Assembly: GCA_031844405.1 (NCBI GenBank)
Contig: JAUZVC010000003.1
Coordinates: forward strand, 496,001-560,000
DNA: 64,000 nt
Direction: 5' to 3'
DNA from: Knoellia sp031844405
GTDB taxonomy: Bacteria; Actinomycetota; Actinomycetes; Actinomycetales; Dermatophilaceae
Of this stretch, positions 55,222 to 64,000 are shown one piece after another (positions within the stretch are counted from its first letter, which is position 1; each line of letters opens with the position of its first letter). The translations under genes were made by a program, and so were the position numbers. Under the pieces are notes generated by a model, which did not search any database, was not told where the DNA came from, and worked only from the letters and a program-made list of their open reading frames with translations.

Positions 55222-56232
55222 TCAGCCGCCGATCGCGCTCATCGGGCGCAGCGGCTGGACGAAACCCGCGCTGCCGATGCCGTGCCCCTTGGCCTTGCGC
55301 CACATCTCCCCGGTGACGAGGTCGGCGAGCTCGGCGTCGCTGGCGCCGTCGCGCATCGGACCGCGCAGGTCGGTCTCGCGCTGCGAGAAGAGACAGTTGC
55401 GCACCTGCCCGTCCGCCGTGAGCCGGGTCCGGTCGCAGGCCCCGCAGAAGGGCGCCGTGACGCTGGCGACGATGCCGACCGTCGCGGGTCCACCGTCGAC
55501 GAGGAACCGCTCGGCCGGCGCGCTCCCCCGTTCGGCGGCGGGCAGCGGGGTGATGACGAACCTCTCCGAGAGCCGCTCGCGGATCTCCTCGGACGAGATC
55601 ATCGTCGAGGCGTCCCACCCGTGCTGCGCGTCGAGCGGCATCTGCTCGATGAAGCGCAGCTCGTAGCCGCGCTCGAGGCACCAGGCGAGCAGGTCGGCCA
55701 CCGAGGTGTCGTTGACTCCGCGCATCGCGACGGCGTTGACCTTGACGGGGGTGAGGCCGGCCTCGCGAGCCGCGACCAGCCCCGCCTCGACGTCGGCCAG
55801 CCGGTCGCGACGGGTGAGGGCCGCGAACTCGGCCGGGTCGACCGTGTCGAGGCTGACGTTGACCCTGTCGAGCCCGGCCGCCGCGAGCGGCGCGGCCAGG
55901 CGGTCGAGACCGACTCCGTTGGTCGTCATCGCGATACGTGGGCGCGGCTCGAGGGCCGCGATCCGACCGACGAGGTCGACGAGCGAGCGGCGGAGCAACG
56001 GCTCACCGCCCGTGAGCCGCACCTGCTCGACGCCCAGCCCGACGAAGATCCCGACGAGCCGCACGAGCTCGTCGTCGGTCAGCATGTCCGGCTTTGCGAG
56101 CCACGGCAGTCCCTCGGCCGGCATGCAGTAGCGGCAGCGGAGGTTGCACCGGTCGGTCACCGAGACGCGCAGGTCGCGCGCGACGCGACCGTGGCGGTCC
56201 GCGAGGCGGGCGGTGTGCGGGGCGGCAGACAT
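55222..56232 (-). CDS. moaA: GTP 3',8-cyclase MoaA
   Basis: 336 aa radical SAM enzyme. CNLRCRYC supplies the N-terminal 4Fe-4S cluster, LTGGEPLLR the AdoMet contact, and FCGACDRTRLTADGQVRNC the C-terminal cluster. The C-terminal GG is the catalytic tail. It starts molybdenum cofactor synthesis. No other moa gene is adjacent. It starts 23 bases from the divergent SURF1 gene, so there is no room for a Moco riboswitch. Confidence 0.95.
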   Translation of the reverse strand: MSAAPHTARLADRHGRVARDLRVSVTDRCNLRCRYCMPAEGLPWLAKPDMLTDDELVRLVGIFVGLGVEQVRLTGGEPLLRRSLVDLVGRIAALEPRPRIAMTTNGVGLDRLAAPLAAAGLDRVNVSLDTVDPAEFAALTRRDRLADVEAGLVAAREAGLTPVKVNAVAMRGVNDTSVADLLAWCLERGYELRFIEQMPLDAQHGWDASTMISSEEIRERLSERFVITPLPAAERGSAPAERFLVDGGPATVGIVASVTAPFCGACDRTRLTADGQVRNCLFSQRETDLRGPMRDGASDAELADLVTGEMWRKAKGHGIGSAGFVQPLRPMSAIGG

Positions 56233-56255
56233 GCCCTCAGCGTATGCCGGGTAGC

Positions 56256-57050
56256 GTGACGCGCGTGCTACGGCGTCTGCTCACCCCTCGTTGGCTGGGC
56301 GCGCTGGCACTCGCCGCGCTGTATGCCGTCGGCGCCTACCAGCTCGGCCACTGGCAGTACGGCCGGCACGAGCTCAAGGTCGAACGCAATGCGCTCCTCG
56401 ACGCGCACTACCGCGCGGACCCCGTCCCGGTCACCACAGTGCTCGACGACGACCCGGTCGACCGCGCCGAGGACGACTGGACCCGCGTGAGCGCTGAGGG
56501 CCGCTACGACGGTGTGCAGCTCCTCGTCCGCAACCGTCCCAACAACAACGTGTTCGGCTACGAGGTCCTCGCTCCCCTCGTCCTCGCCGATGGCCGCACC
56601 GTCGTCGTCGACCGTGGGTGGGTCCCCAACTCGGAGCAAGGCGCCTCCGTCCGGCCCGACGTGCCCGACGCTCCTTCCGGCGAGGTGTCGGTCGTGGGAT
56701 GGGTGCGTCCGCTCGAGGCCGCCCAGCGCAAGTCGCTGCCCGAGGGCCAGGTCGCGAGCATCAGCCGACCCGACCTCGAGTCCGCGTGGGGACGTGACGT
56801 CCTCGGTGGCTATGTCGTCCTGGACAGCGAGCGCGCCACGGACGGGTCGCAACCGGACCGACCCGAGCGGCTCGAGCGTCCCGACCGCAGTCTGGGCCCG
56901 CACCAGGCCTATGCGTTCCAGTGGTGGCTCTCGATGCCGGTCGGCCTTCTGCTCATCTGGCTGGGCATCCGCCGTGACCTGCGCGACGAGCAGCCCGACC
57001 GGCCGGCAAGGCCCAAGAAGGTCCGCATCTGGGACGAGGAGGACTACTGA
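56256..57050 (+). CDS. SURF1 family cytochrome oxidase biogenesis protein
   Basis: 264 aa from a GTG (56256; 56265 is an alternative). An N-terminal helix (RWLGALALAALYAVGAYQLGHWQYGRH) and a C-terminal helix (AFQWWLSMPVGLLLIWLGIRRDL) flank a large outside loop with the family blocks VSAEGRYDGVQLLVRNRPNNNVFGYEVLAPLVLADGRTVVVDRGWVP and RPEHQAYAFQWW-like LGPHQAYAFQWW. It helps heme insertion into cytochrome c oxidase. Confidence 0.92.
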   Translation: MTRVLRRLLTPRWLGALALAALYAVGAYQLGHWQYGRHELKVERNALLDAHYRADPVPVTTVLDDDPVDRAEDDWTRVSAEGRYDGVQLLVRNRPNNNVFGYEVLAPLVLADGRTVVVDRGWVPNSEQGASVRPDVPDAPSGEVSVVGWVRPLEAAQRKSLPEGQVASISRPDLESAWGRDVLGGYVVLDSERATDGSQPDRPERLERPDRSLGPHQAYAFQWWLSMPVGLLLIWLGIRRDLRDEQPDRPARPKKVRIWDEEDY

Positions 57051-57084
57051 GCCGACGGCTCGGCGCCGCGGATGCACCCGCGGG

Positions 57085-57822
57085 TCAGGTCGCCTCGGCC
57101 ACCACGACGTAGTTGGCCACCCGGTGGCCGTCCTTGCGGTAGCCCAGATCGTCGTCGCAGGTGATGAGGACGAGCCGACGATGCGAGCCATTCTCGCCCC
57201 AGACCTGCGGGTCACGGGTGAGCTCCGCCTTGTCCACGACGCTCACCCGCGTCACCGCATAGGTCCGCACGACCGAGCCCGAGCGCACGACGATCTCGTG
57301 CCCGGTGCGCACCGACGACAGGTCGGCGAAGACGTCGCGCTTGCCGTGGGCCGAGACATGGCCCGCCACGACGGCCGTGCCGACCGCACCAGGGGCGACC
57401 CGGTCGAAGCCCTGCACCCAGGTGGCGCGACCCGCCGGTGGGACCACGCGACCGGATGCACTCACTCTTCCGGGCCTGACGACGACGTCGAGGTCGATGG
57501 CCGCCACCTCGATCTGCACTCCCGAGATCACTGGGTTCGACGCGGCAGGCGCCGGGGAGGAGCCCGTCCCGGTCGGTGGTCTGACCGATGGGTTGGTGTC
57601 GCTCTGCTCGGCAGTCACCGGCCCGCCCGTGGGCTGCCCCTGACTGACGCGGTCGAGGCCCGGGGCCGGGGCGACCCCGGCCCCCGGGTCAGCCACGCGC
57701 GTCACGGGTGACGTGGCGGTCGGCTCCGCCCCTCCTCGCCCCGGGTCGAACCCGAGAACGAGGAGGAGTCCGCCCACCACCAGGGCGGCGACGCCCCCGA
57801 AGACCAGAGGGCGTCCGGACAT
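57085..57822 (-). CDS. Class F sortase
   Basis: 245 aa. A signal-anchor helix (residues 5-25) and a Pro/Thr-rich linker precede the sortase fold. The catalytic residues are His155 (VVAGHVSA), Cys222 (LVLITCDD) and Arg234 (DGHRVANYVV). Class F sortases anchor proteins to the cell wall of actinobacteria. Its ATG overlaps the stop of the repeat-rich surface protein (ATGA), which makes that protein the likely substrate. Confidence 0.92.
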   Translation of the reverse strand: MSGRPLVFGGVAALVVGGLLLVLGFDPGRGGAEPTATSPVTRVADPGAGVAPAPGLDRVSQGQPTGGPVTAEQSDTNPSVRPPTGTGSSPAPAASNPVISGVQIEVAAIDLDVVVRPGRVSASGRVVPPAGRATWVQGFDRVAPGAVGTAVVAGHVSAHGKRDVFADLSSVRTGHEIVVRSGSVVRTYAVTRVSVVDKAELTRDPQVWGENGSHRRLVLITCDDDLGYRKDGHRVANYVVVAEAT

Positions 57823-59330
57823 CAGGGGAGCTGCCGTCCTCGTCGGACGCCGATGAGGGTCGCACCGACGCCGAGCAGGGTCAGGGCGGAACCACTCCCG
57901 ACCAGCGCCGGCCGCGGACCGGGCGCCGACACCAGGTCGGTCTCGACGACCGGCCCGGAGGGGGGCACCTCGGTGGAGCTGCCGTCACCGGCCGGCACCT
58001 CGGGCTGGCCGTCCGACTCGGGCACCGACGGGGTCTCGGTGACGTCGGGCGTGGGGGTGGGGGTGGCGGTCTCTGTGACGTCGGGCGTCGGCGTCGTGGT
58101 GACGGTCTCGGTGACCTCGGGCGTCGGCGTCGGCGTGGCCGTGGACGACGCGGTCTCCGTGACATCGGGCGTGGCGGTCGGGGTTGCGGTCGTCGTCTCC
58201 GTGACGTCCGGGGTCGGCGTGACGTCCGGACCGCCGGTCTCGGTCACGGTGGGCGTCGGCACCGTCACCGTGGGGGTCGGCACGGTCACCGTCGGTGTCG
58301 GCGTCGCGGTCGCTCCAGGGCCACCGGTCTCGGTCACCGTGGGTGTCGGCACCGTGACGGTCGGGGTCGGCGTGACCTCCGGACCACCGGTCTCGGTCAC
58401 CGTGGGCGTCGGCCAGACGAACGTCGGCGTCGGGGTCGGCGTCCACGTCACCTCCGGACCACCGGTCTCGGTGACGGTCGGGGTCGGCGTGACCTCCGGA
58501 CCACCCGTCTCGGTCACCGTGGGCGTCGGCCAGACGAACGTCGGCGTCGGGGTCGGCGTCCACGTCACCTCCGGACCACCGGTCTCAGTGACGGTCGGGG
58601 TCGGGGTCACCTCCGGACCACCGGTCTCGGTCTCCGACGGGGTCGGGGTCACCTCCGGACCACCGGTCTCGGTCACCGACGGGGTCGGGGTCACCTCCGG
58701 ACCACCCGTCTCGGTCACCGACGGGGTCGGGGTCACCTCCGGACCACCCGTCTCGGTCACCGACGGGGTCGGGGTCACCTCCGGACCACCCGTCTCGGTC
58801 ACCGACGGGGTCGGGGTCACCTCCGGACCACCCGTCTCGGTCACCGACGGCGTCGCCGTCGGGGTGGCGGTGGGCTCCACCGTCGGGGTGACGTCGGGGC
58901 TGGCCGAGGGGGCCACGCTGGGCGTCACCGTCGGCGTGGCTGTGCCGGTCGGCTCCGTGCCGGTGTCACCACCGAGGCAGTCGACCGGGCTGACAGCTCC
59001 AGCCGCCACGCCGTGGCTGTCGGTCGTCCAGTTGCCGTGCCAGTTGAGCCCGGGGTAGGACACCGGGGTCCCGCCCTTCCCGTCGGTGTAGACGAACGGC
59101 GGGATGACGTTGCGGCCGCTGCCGGCCTGCCCCTTGCCGTCGAGGATCGCCTGCGCGTCGACGGTGATGACGACCCACTTGTCCTGGGCGCCGGTCGCGT
59201 GGCAGATCGTGACGTTGTCCTGAGCGTCCGCCTGGGCCGCTCCCGCCATCGCGATCGTTGCGGCGACGCCCCCGACCAGAGCCAGCCCGAAGGCTGTGCT
59301 GGTGATCGACCGTGCAGCGTCCTGAGTCAT
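57822..59330 (-). CDS. Repeat-rich secreted surface protein, likely sortase substrate
   Basis: About 502 aa from the ATG before MTQDAARSITSTAFGLALVGG, the signal peptide (ends near AQADA). Residues about 35-120 (NVTICHATGAQDKWVVITVDAQAI...IPPFVY) form an actinobacterial surface domain. Then come about 300 residues of Thr/Pro/Val repeats (SVTETGGPEVTPTP), then a C-terminal hydrophobic segment (SALTLLGVGATLIGV) and tail RRGRQLP. No LPXTG is present; ALVGSG is the only nearby candidate for a sorting site. The base position of the ATG is accurate to about one base. Confidence 0.85.
   Translation of the reverse strand: MTQDAARSITSTAFGLALVGGVAATIAMAGAAQADAQDNVTICHATGAQDKWVVITVDAQAILDGKGQAGSGRNVIPPFVYTDGKGGTPVSYPGLNWHGNWTTDSHGVAAGAVSPVDCLGGDTGTEPTGTATPTVTPSVAPSASPDVTPTVEPTATPTATPSVTETGGPEVTPTPSVTETGGPEVTPTPSVTETGGPEVTPTPSVTETGGPEVTPTPSVTETGGPEVTPTPSETETGGPEVTPTPTVTETGGPEVTWTPTPTPTFVWPTPTVTETGGPEVTPTPTVTETGGPEVTWTPTPTPTFVWPTPTVTETGGPEVTPTPTVTVPTPTVTETGGPGATATPTPTVTVPTPTVTVPTPTVTETGGPDVTPTPDVTETTTATPTATPDVTETASSTATPTPTPEVTETVTTTPTPDVTETATPTPTPDVTETPSVPESDGQPEVPAGDGSSTEVPPSGPVVETDLVSAPGPRPALVGSGSALTLLGVGATLIGVRRGRQLP
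58381..58866. repeat. Tandem 42-bp and 75-bp repeats within the surface-protein gene
   Basis: The word GGACCACC(G/C)GTCTC starts at 58381, 58456, 58498, 58573, 58615, 58657, 58699, 58741, 58783 and 58825. The intervals are 75, 42, 75, then seven at 42. The first part forms a 117-bp super-repeat. The 42-bp unit encodes 14 residues (TETGGPEVTPTPSV). Near-identity at DNA level points to recent expansion. Confidence 0.9.
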
Positions 59331-59429
59331 GTGGTGGTCCCCTCCGAGTGTCAGACGTGGGGTGCACGGGTGGTGCACCTGCGCACATGCTTCTGACTCA
59401 TGGGTAACCACCGTCGGAAAATCCCCAGG

Positions 59430-59460
59430 GTTGCCTATAAGGAACTAGTTACCGCAGCCG
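59430..59460 (-). promoter_or_regulatory. AT-rich candidate promoter for the surface-protein operon
   Basis: The stretch CCTATAAGGAACTAGTTA is unusually AT-rich for this genome and lies about 100 bases upstream of the surface-protein start. On the minus strand it reads TTATAGG, similar to a -10 region. No confident -35 is seen. A guess only. Confidence 0.3.
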
Positions 59461-59488
59461 GGGGGACCAGCCCCACCACCCGAAGGGA

Positions 59489-61375
59489 CTACACGCGAGG
59501 CGCCGTCGTGACTGCAGGAGTGTCCGCGAACTGCGTCGTGTAGAGGTCGGCGTAGAGACCGCCGGCGGCGAGGAGCTCGGCGTGGGTGCCGCGCTCGACG
59601 ATCCGTCCGGCGTCGAGGACGAGGATGACGTCCGCATGACGCACCGTCGAGAGACGGTGGGCGATGACGAGCGCGGTCCGACCCTCGAGGGCCGCGTCGA
59701 GGGCCCGCTGCACGGCGACCTCGCTCTCGCTGTCGAGGTGCGCGGTCGCCTCGTCGAGGACGACGAGCCGCGGCCCCTTGAGCAGCAACCGGGCAATCGC
59801 GATGCGCTGCTTCTCACCCCCGCTGAGGCGGTGGCCACGGTCGCCGACGACCGTGTCGAGCCCGGAGGGAAGTCGTTCGACGAGGGTCCACACACGGGCG
59901 GCCCGAAGGGCCGCTTCGAGGTCGGCATCGGTGGCCGACGGGGCGGCATACAGCAGGTTGGCGCGAATCGTGTCGTGGAAGAGGTGCGCCTCCTGCGTCA
60001 CGACGCTCACGGTGTCACGAAGCGACTCGAGCGTCACGGTGCGCAGGTCGGCGCCGTTGATGCGCACGGCTCCACTCGTGGGGTCGTAGAGGCGCGCGAC
60101 GAGCGAGGTGAGTGTCGACTTGCCTGCGCCGCTGGGGCCGACGAGGGCGACGAGCTGACCCGGCTCGATCGTGGCGTCGATGTCCTGGAGGACGACGGAC
60201 CCGGCCTCGCGGTCACCGGTCCCCGTCGCCTCCAAGGAGCTGAGGGAGATCTCGTCGGCCGCGGGGTAGGCGAAGCCGACGTGGTCGAGGTCGACGCGCA
60301 CCGGTCCCGCGGGGACCGGTGTCGCGCCGGGCGCCTCGGCGACGAGCGGCTCGAGGTCGAGCACCTCGAAGACCCGCTCGAAGGACACCAGCGCGGTCAT
60401 GACGTCGACCCGGGCGTTGGAGATCGTCGTCAGCGGGCCATAGAGGCGGGCGAGCAGGGCGGTGAGGGCGAGGAGCGTGCCGACGGTGAGAGCGCCGTCG
60501 ACCGCCATGAGCCCACCGAAGCCGTAGACGACCGCGGTGGCCAGCGCCGCGACGAGCGTGAGCCCGACGAAGAAGACCGACCGGTTCACCGCGATCCGCA
60601 CGCCGATGTCGCGGACGCGCGAGGCCCGGTCGGCGTACTCCCCGTCCTCGACGACCGGGTTGCCGTAGATCTTGACGAGGAGGGCACCGGCGACGTTGAA
60701 GCGCTCGGTCATGCGGGTGCCGAGGTCGGCGTTGAGGCCCATCTGCTCGTGGGCGAGACCGGCGAGGCGCCGCCCCATCCTCCGTGCCGGCAGGAGGAAG
60801 AGCGGCACGAGGACGAGCGACGCGAGGGTGAGCTGCCACGAGAGGACGAGCATCGCGCCGATGATGAGCGCGAGCGAGACGGCGTTGCTCACGACGCTCG
60901 ACAGGACCGACGTGAACGCCTGCTGGGCCCCGATGACGTCGTTGTTGAGGCGCGACACGAGTGCGCCGGTCTGTGCGCGGGTGAAGAACGCGATCGGCTG
61001 GCGCATGACGTGCCCGAAGACCTGGGTGCGCAGGTCGACGATGAGCCCCTCGCCGATCCTTGCCGACAGCCAGCGCGACACGAGGGTCACCCCGGCACTG
61101 ACGACGGCGATGACGCCGACGAGGACGGAGAGACGGACGACGAGGCCGGAGTTCTTCGGGTAGATGCCGTCGTCGATGAGGCTCTTGAGGAGGAGTGGCG
61201 TGGCGACGACGAGCATCGCGTCGACGACGACGAGGGCGAGGAAGCCGGTGATGAGTCCTCGGTAGGGGCGCGCGTAGGACAGGACGCGTCGGGCGGTGCC
61301 CGGCGCGAGTTCCTTGGAGCGCACGCTCGCGTCCTTGCTCAGGCTGTGGATGGCCTGCCAGCCGGCCATGCTCAT
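59489..61375 (-). CDS. ABC transporter with fused membrane and ATPase domains (MsbA/BmrA-like)
   Basis: 628 aa half-transporter. Six helices (about 35-330) precede the ATPase domain with Walker A GPSGAGKST, signature LSGGEKQRIAIARLLL, Walker B LVVLDEATAHLD and IAHRLSTVRHAD. It probably works as a homodimer exporting lipid or drug. A second Met is two codons in. It is not coupled to its neighbours by overlap. Confidence 0.93.
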   Translation of the reverse strand: MSMAGWQAIHSLSKDASVRSKELAPGTARRVLSYARPYRGLITGFLALVVVDAMLVVATPLLLKSLIDDGIYPKNSGLVVRLSVLVGVIAVVSAGVTLVSRWLSARIGEGLIVDLRTQVFGHVMRQPIAFFTRAQTGALVSRLNNDVIGAQQAFTSVLSSVVSNAVSLALIIGAMLVLSWQLTLASLVLVPLFLLPARRMGRRLAGLAHEQMGLNADLGTRMTERFNVAGALLVKIYGNPVVEDGEYADRASRVRDIGVRIAVNRSVFFVGLTLVAALATAVVYGFGGLMAVDGALTVGTLLALTALLARLYGPLTTISNARVDVMTALVSFERVFEVLDLEPLVAEAPGATPVPAGPVRVDLDHVGFAYPAADEISLSSLEATGTGDREAGSVVLQDIDATIEPGQLVALVGPSGAGKSTLTSLVARLYDPTSGAVRINGADLRTVTLESLRDTVSVVTQEAHLFHDTIRANLLYAAPSATDADLEAALRAARVWTLVERLPSGLDTVVGDRGHRLSGGEKQRIAIARLLLKGPRLVVLDEATAHLDSESEVAVQRALDAALEGRTALVIAHRLSTVRHADVILVLDAGRIVERGTHAELLAAGGLYADLYTTQFADTPAVTTAPRV

Positions 61376-61491
61376 GCGGTGGCCGCCGTCGTGTCAGCTC
61401 GTCCCATGTGTCGATCCTCGATCCTCAGGTGCACGTGAGGTCAAACCGCGACGGCTCGCGGCGGATTCCTCGGACACCTGCACCCAGCCTG

Positions 61492-63090
61492 TCAGGCGAG
61501 GGTGACAAGGTCCTTGTAGTCCGGTCCCCAGAGGTCCTCGACGCCGTCGGGCAGTAGCAGGATCCGCTCCGGCTCGAGGGCGTCGACGGCTCCCTCGTCG
61601 TGCGTCACGAGGACGACGGCGCCTTTGTAGGTGCGCAACGCGCCGAGGATCTCCTCGCGCGAGGCCGGGTCGAGGTTGTTGGTGGGCTCGTCGAGGAGAA
61701 GGACGTTGGCGGACGACACGACGAGGAGCGCGAGCGAGAGCCGGGTCTTCTCCCCGCCGGAGAGCACCCCGGCCGGCTTGTCGACGTCGTCCCCGCTGAA
61801 GAGGAAGGACCCGAGGACCTTGCGGACCTCGGTCTCGCCGAGGTCGGGCGCGGCCGACTTCATGTTGTCGAGGACGGTGCGGTCGACGTCGAGGTTCTCG
61901 TGCTCCTGCGCGTAGTAGCCGATCTTGAGGCCGTGCCCGGGCTCGACCTGACCGGTGTCCGGGGCGTCGACACCGGCGAGCATGCGCAGCAGCGTCGTCT
62001 TGCCCGCGCCGTTGAGCCCGAGGACGACCACCCGTGAGCCGCGGTCGATGGCGAGGTCGACGTCGGTGAAGATCTCGAGCGAGCCGTAGGACCGCGAGAG
62101 GCTGCTCGCCCGCAGTGGCGTCCGCCCGCACGGCGACGGGTCGGGGAAGCGCAGCTTGGCCACGCGGTCCTGCACCCGCTCTCCCTCGAGACCGGAGAGG
62201 AGCCGCTCGGCCCGCCGCGCCATGTTCTGGGCCGCGACGGTCTTGGTGGCCTTGGCGCGCATCTTGTCGGCCTGCGCCATGAGGACCGAGGCCTTCTTCT
62301 CGGCGTTGAGCCGCTCGCGCTTGCGCCGGCGCTCGTCGGTCTCGCGCTGCTGGAGGTAGGCCTTCCAGCCGAGGTTGTAGATGTCGAGCTCGGCCCGGTT
62401 GGCGTCGAGATGGAAGACCTTGTTGACGACGGCGTCGAGCAGGCCGACGTCGTGCGAGATGACGATGAGGCCGCCCTTGTAGTTCTTGAGGTGCTCGCGC
62501 AGCCACACGATGGAGTCGGCGTCGAGGTGGTTGGTCGGCTCGTCGAGAAGCAGGGTCTCGGCTCCCGAGAAGAGGATCCGCGACAGCTCGATCCGGCGGC
62601 GCTGGCCACCGGAGAGCGTCTCGAGGGTCTGCTCGAGGTGGCGCTCCTCGAGCGAGAGCGCCGACGCGATCGACGCGGCCTCGGACTCGGCGGCATACCC
62701 ACCGGCGGCCTGGAACTCGGCATCGAGGCGCGAGTAACGACGCATGGCGCGCTCGAGCCGCTCTCCGCTCTCCTCCCCCATCGCCTTCTCGGCGGCACGC
62801 AGCTCGCGCACGATCCGGTCCAGGCCTCGGGCGGACAGGATGCGGTCGCGGCCGGTGACGTGGAGGTCGCCGGTGCGTGGGTCCTGCGGGAGGTAGCCCA
62901 CCTCACCGGTGCTCGTCACGCTGCCCGCAGCCGGCTGCCCCACGCCGGCGAGCACCTTGGTCAGGGTCGTCTTGCCGGCGCCGTTGCGTCCGACGAGGCC
63001 GATCCGGTCGCCGGCGGCCACGCGGAAGGTCGCGCCGTCGACGAGGAGGCGGGACCCAGCGCGCAGCTCGATGGAGGCAGCAGTGAGCAC
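61492..63090 (-). CDS. ABC-F family ATPase
   Basis: 532 aa from a GTG with two ATPase domains and no membrane helix: Walker A GRNGAGKTT and GLNGAGKTT, signatures LSGGQRRRIELSR and LSGGEKTRLSLA, and the interdomain linker about 250-310 (RRRKRERLNAEKKASVLMAQADKM) that reaches the ribosome P/E site in this family. It is likely a translation factor or ribosome protector. Closest subfamily (Uup, EttA or resistance-type) is not resolved. Confidence 0.92.
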   Translation of the reverse strand: MLTAASIELRAGSRLLVDGATFRVAAGDRIGLVGRNGAGKTTLTKVLAGVGQPAAGSVTSTGEVGYLPQDPRTGDLHVTGRDRILSARGLDRIVRELRAAEKAMGEESGERLERAMRRYSRLDAEFQAAGGYAAESEAASIASALSLEERHLEQTLETLSGGQRRRIELSRILFSGAETLLLDEPTNHLDADSIVWLREHLKNYKGGLIVISHDVGLLDAVVNKVFHLDANRAELDIYNLGWKAYLQQRETDERRRKRERLNAEKKASVLMAQADKMRAKATKTVAAQNMARRAERLLSGLEGERVQDRVAKLRFPDPSPCGRTPLRASSLSRSYGSLEIFTDVDLAIDRGSRVVVLGLNGAGKTTLLRMLAGVDAPDTGQVEPGHGLKIGYYAQEHENLDVDRTVLDNMKSAAPDLGETEVRKVLGSFLFSGDDVDKPAGVLSGGEKTRLSLALLVVSSANVLLLDEPTNNLDPASREEILGALRTYKGAVVLVTHDEGAVDALEPERILLLPDGVEDLWGPDYKDLVTLA

Positions 63091-63208
63091 GGGAGTCCTT
63101 CGTCGGGGTGGGGATGAGGGCGCTCCGCTTCCGCACCGCGGGCCCTTCGCCGTTTAGTCTAGGTGGCGCCGTGCTCCGCACGGAAAACGCCACAGCTGGG
63201 AGGCCTGG

Positions 63209-64000
63209 ATGAGCTTCAACGACGATGTCGGTCTCGACACCTCGCAGGTGGAGTCGGGCGGCGGGGGCGGTGCCCCCGGAGGCGTCGTCGTCGGCGGTGG
63301 GCTCGGCGGCATCATCATGCTCATCATCGCGCTGATCTTCGGCATCAACCCTTCGGACCTCCCCACCGGCGGCGGAGGCGGCAGCACCAGCGACCAGCAG
63401 GTCGACGGCACCTCGGCCAGCGGCGAGGACTTCGAGAAGTGCAAGACCGGCGCCGACGCCAACGCCGACGTCCAGTGCCGCGTCATCGGCACCGTCAACT
63501 CGGTCCAGGCGTTCTGGACCGAGGAGCTCCCCCGCTACCAGAAGCAGTGGCAGCCGACGAAGACCGTCCTCTACACCGGCTCGACGCAGTCGCAGTGCGG
63601 CACGGCGAGCAACCAGGTCGGCCCGTTCTACTGCCCGCTCGACCAGAAGGTCTACATCGACGCCGACTTCTTCTCGATCCTCAGCGAGCAGTTCGGCGCC
63701 GACGAGGGCGCGCTCGCGCAGGAGTACGTCGTCGCCCACGAGTACGGCCACGCCCTCCAGGACCAGCTCGGCCTCCTGGGACGCGCGCAGCAGGACCCGC
63801 AGGGCCCCAACAGCGGGGGCGTCCGGATCGAGCTCATGGCCGACTGCCTCGCCGGCGTCTGGGCCCAGAGCGCCTCGAGCACCAACGGTCCGAGCGGCAA
63901 GCCCTACCTCAAGGAGCTCACCGAGACCGACATCAAGAGCGCCTTGTCGGCAGCGGCCGCTGTTGGTGACGACCGGATCCAGGAGAAGACCCAGGGCCAG
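63209..64000 (+). CDS. Putative neutral zinc metallopeptidase (YpfJ-like), cut by window edge
   Basis: 264 codons to the window end, open at the 3' side. GGGAGG lies six bases before the ATG. A Gly-rich N-terminus precedes one membrane helix (GGIIMLIIALIFGIN). The outside domain has CKTGADANADVQCRVIGTVNSVQAFW and the zinc motif VVAHEYGHALQ. RIELMADCLAGVWAQ adds the third ligand. The function is unknown. It is divergent from the ABC-F gene by 118 bases. Confidence 0.92.
   Translation, partial: MSFNDDVGLDTSQVESGGGGGAPGGVVVGGGLGGIIMLIIALIFGINPSDLPTGGGGGSTSDQQVDGTSASGEDFEKCKTGADANADVQCRVIGTVNSVQAFWTEELPRYQKQWQPTKTVLYTGSTQSQCGTASNQVGPFYCPLDQKVYIDADFFSILSEQFGADEGALAQEYVVAHEYGHALQDQLGLLGRAQQDPQGPNSGGVRIELMADCLAGVWAQSASSTNGPSGKPYLKELTETDIKSALSAAAAVGDDRIQEKTQGQ

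Noticed and set aside
58381..58866. CRISPR or minisatellite outside a gene
   Set aside because: The repeats are in frame within an open surface-protein gene and encode regular Thr/Pro/Val repeats.

Overview
The window is high-GC actinobacterial chromosome with tightly packed genes and many 4-base ATGA/GTGA start/stop overlaps. A Pup-proteasome locus, mycothiol ligase (mshC), two F420-type luciferase-like oxidoreductases, a GlgA/GlgC pair and a class F sortase point to an actinobacterium. The gene set best fits order Micrococcales, possibly family Intrasporangiaceae; this placement is inference from gene content.

Layout. 1-10557 is the proteasome region, all on the minus strand: M50 protease, trmI, mpa/ARC, then dop, pup, prcB and prcA (cut by the window edge). 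Between mpa and dop sits a 4-kb plus-strand block: an HSL-type esterase, a PRPP-synthetase-like protein, DUF3054, and an AbiEi/PD-(D/E)XK protein flanked by palindromic repeats. 10595-18983 holds metH, a MarR/MFS divergent pair, a pair of 73-bp interrupted palindromes, an Fe-S RecB-type nuclease, a HAD phosphatase and a PAC2 protein. 19023-29871 holds mshC with two conserved partners, a Nur-box-preceded Ni/Co ECF transporter (MNQO), a histidine phosphatase, corA, uppP, an F420 oxidoreductase, two small proteins and an M20 peptidase. tRNA-Leu(GAG) is at 29974.

30145-40729 holds a Ser/Thr receptor kinase, a HipA-like/DUF3037 pair, a large secreted propeller/repeat protein, a SpoU methyltransferase, two TSUP permeases and an SPFH/NfeD pair. 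40803-53080 holds an ABC ATPase, the divergent glgA/glgC pair, an LLM oxidoreductase, serB and a cyanophycin cluster (cphB, cphA and a convergent CphA-related Mur ligase fused to TPR repeats). 53108-64000 holds fabI/fabG, small proteins, moaA, a SURF1 protein, a class F sortase with a repeat-rich surface protein, an ABC exporter, an ABC-F protein and a partial zinc metallopeptidase.

The strongest signal outside the genes is a short word, GTATGCCG (most often GTATGCCGT). I found it at least 42 times on both strands, about 20-fold above a simple base-composition expectation. It is enriched between genes and read in several codon phases, so it appears to be kept at the DNA level, like an uptake-sequence or other genome-organising motif. 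Secondary signals are the palindrome families next to two different nuclease genes and the Mur-ligase/TPR partner of cyanophycin synthetase.
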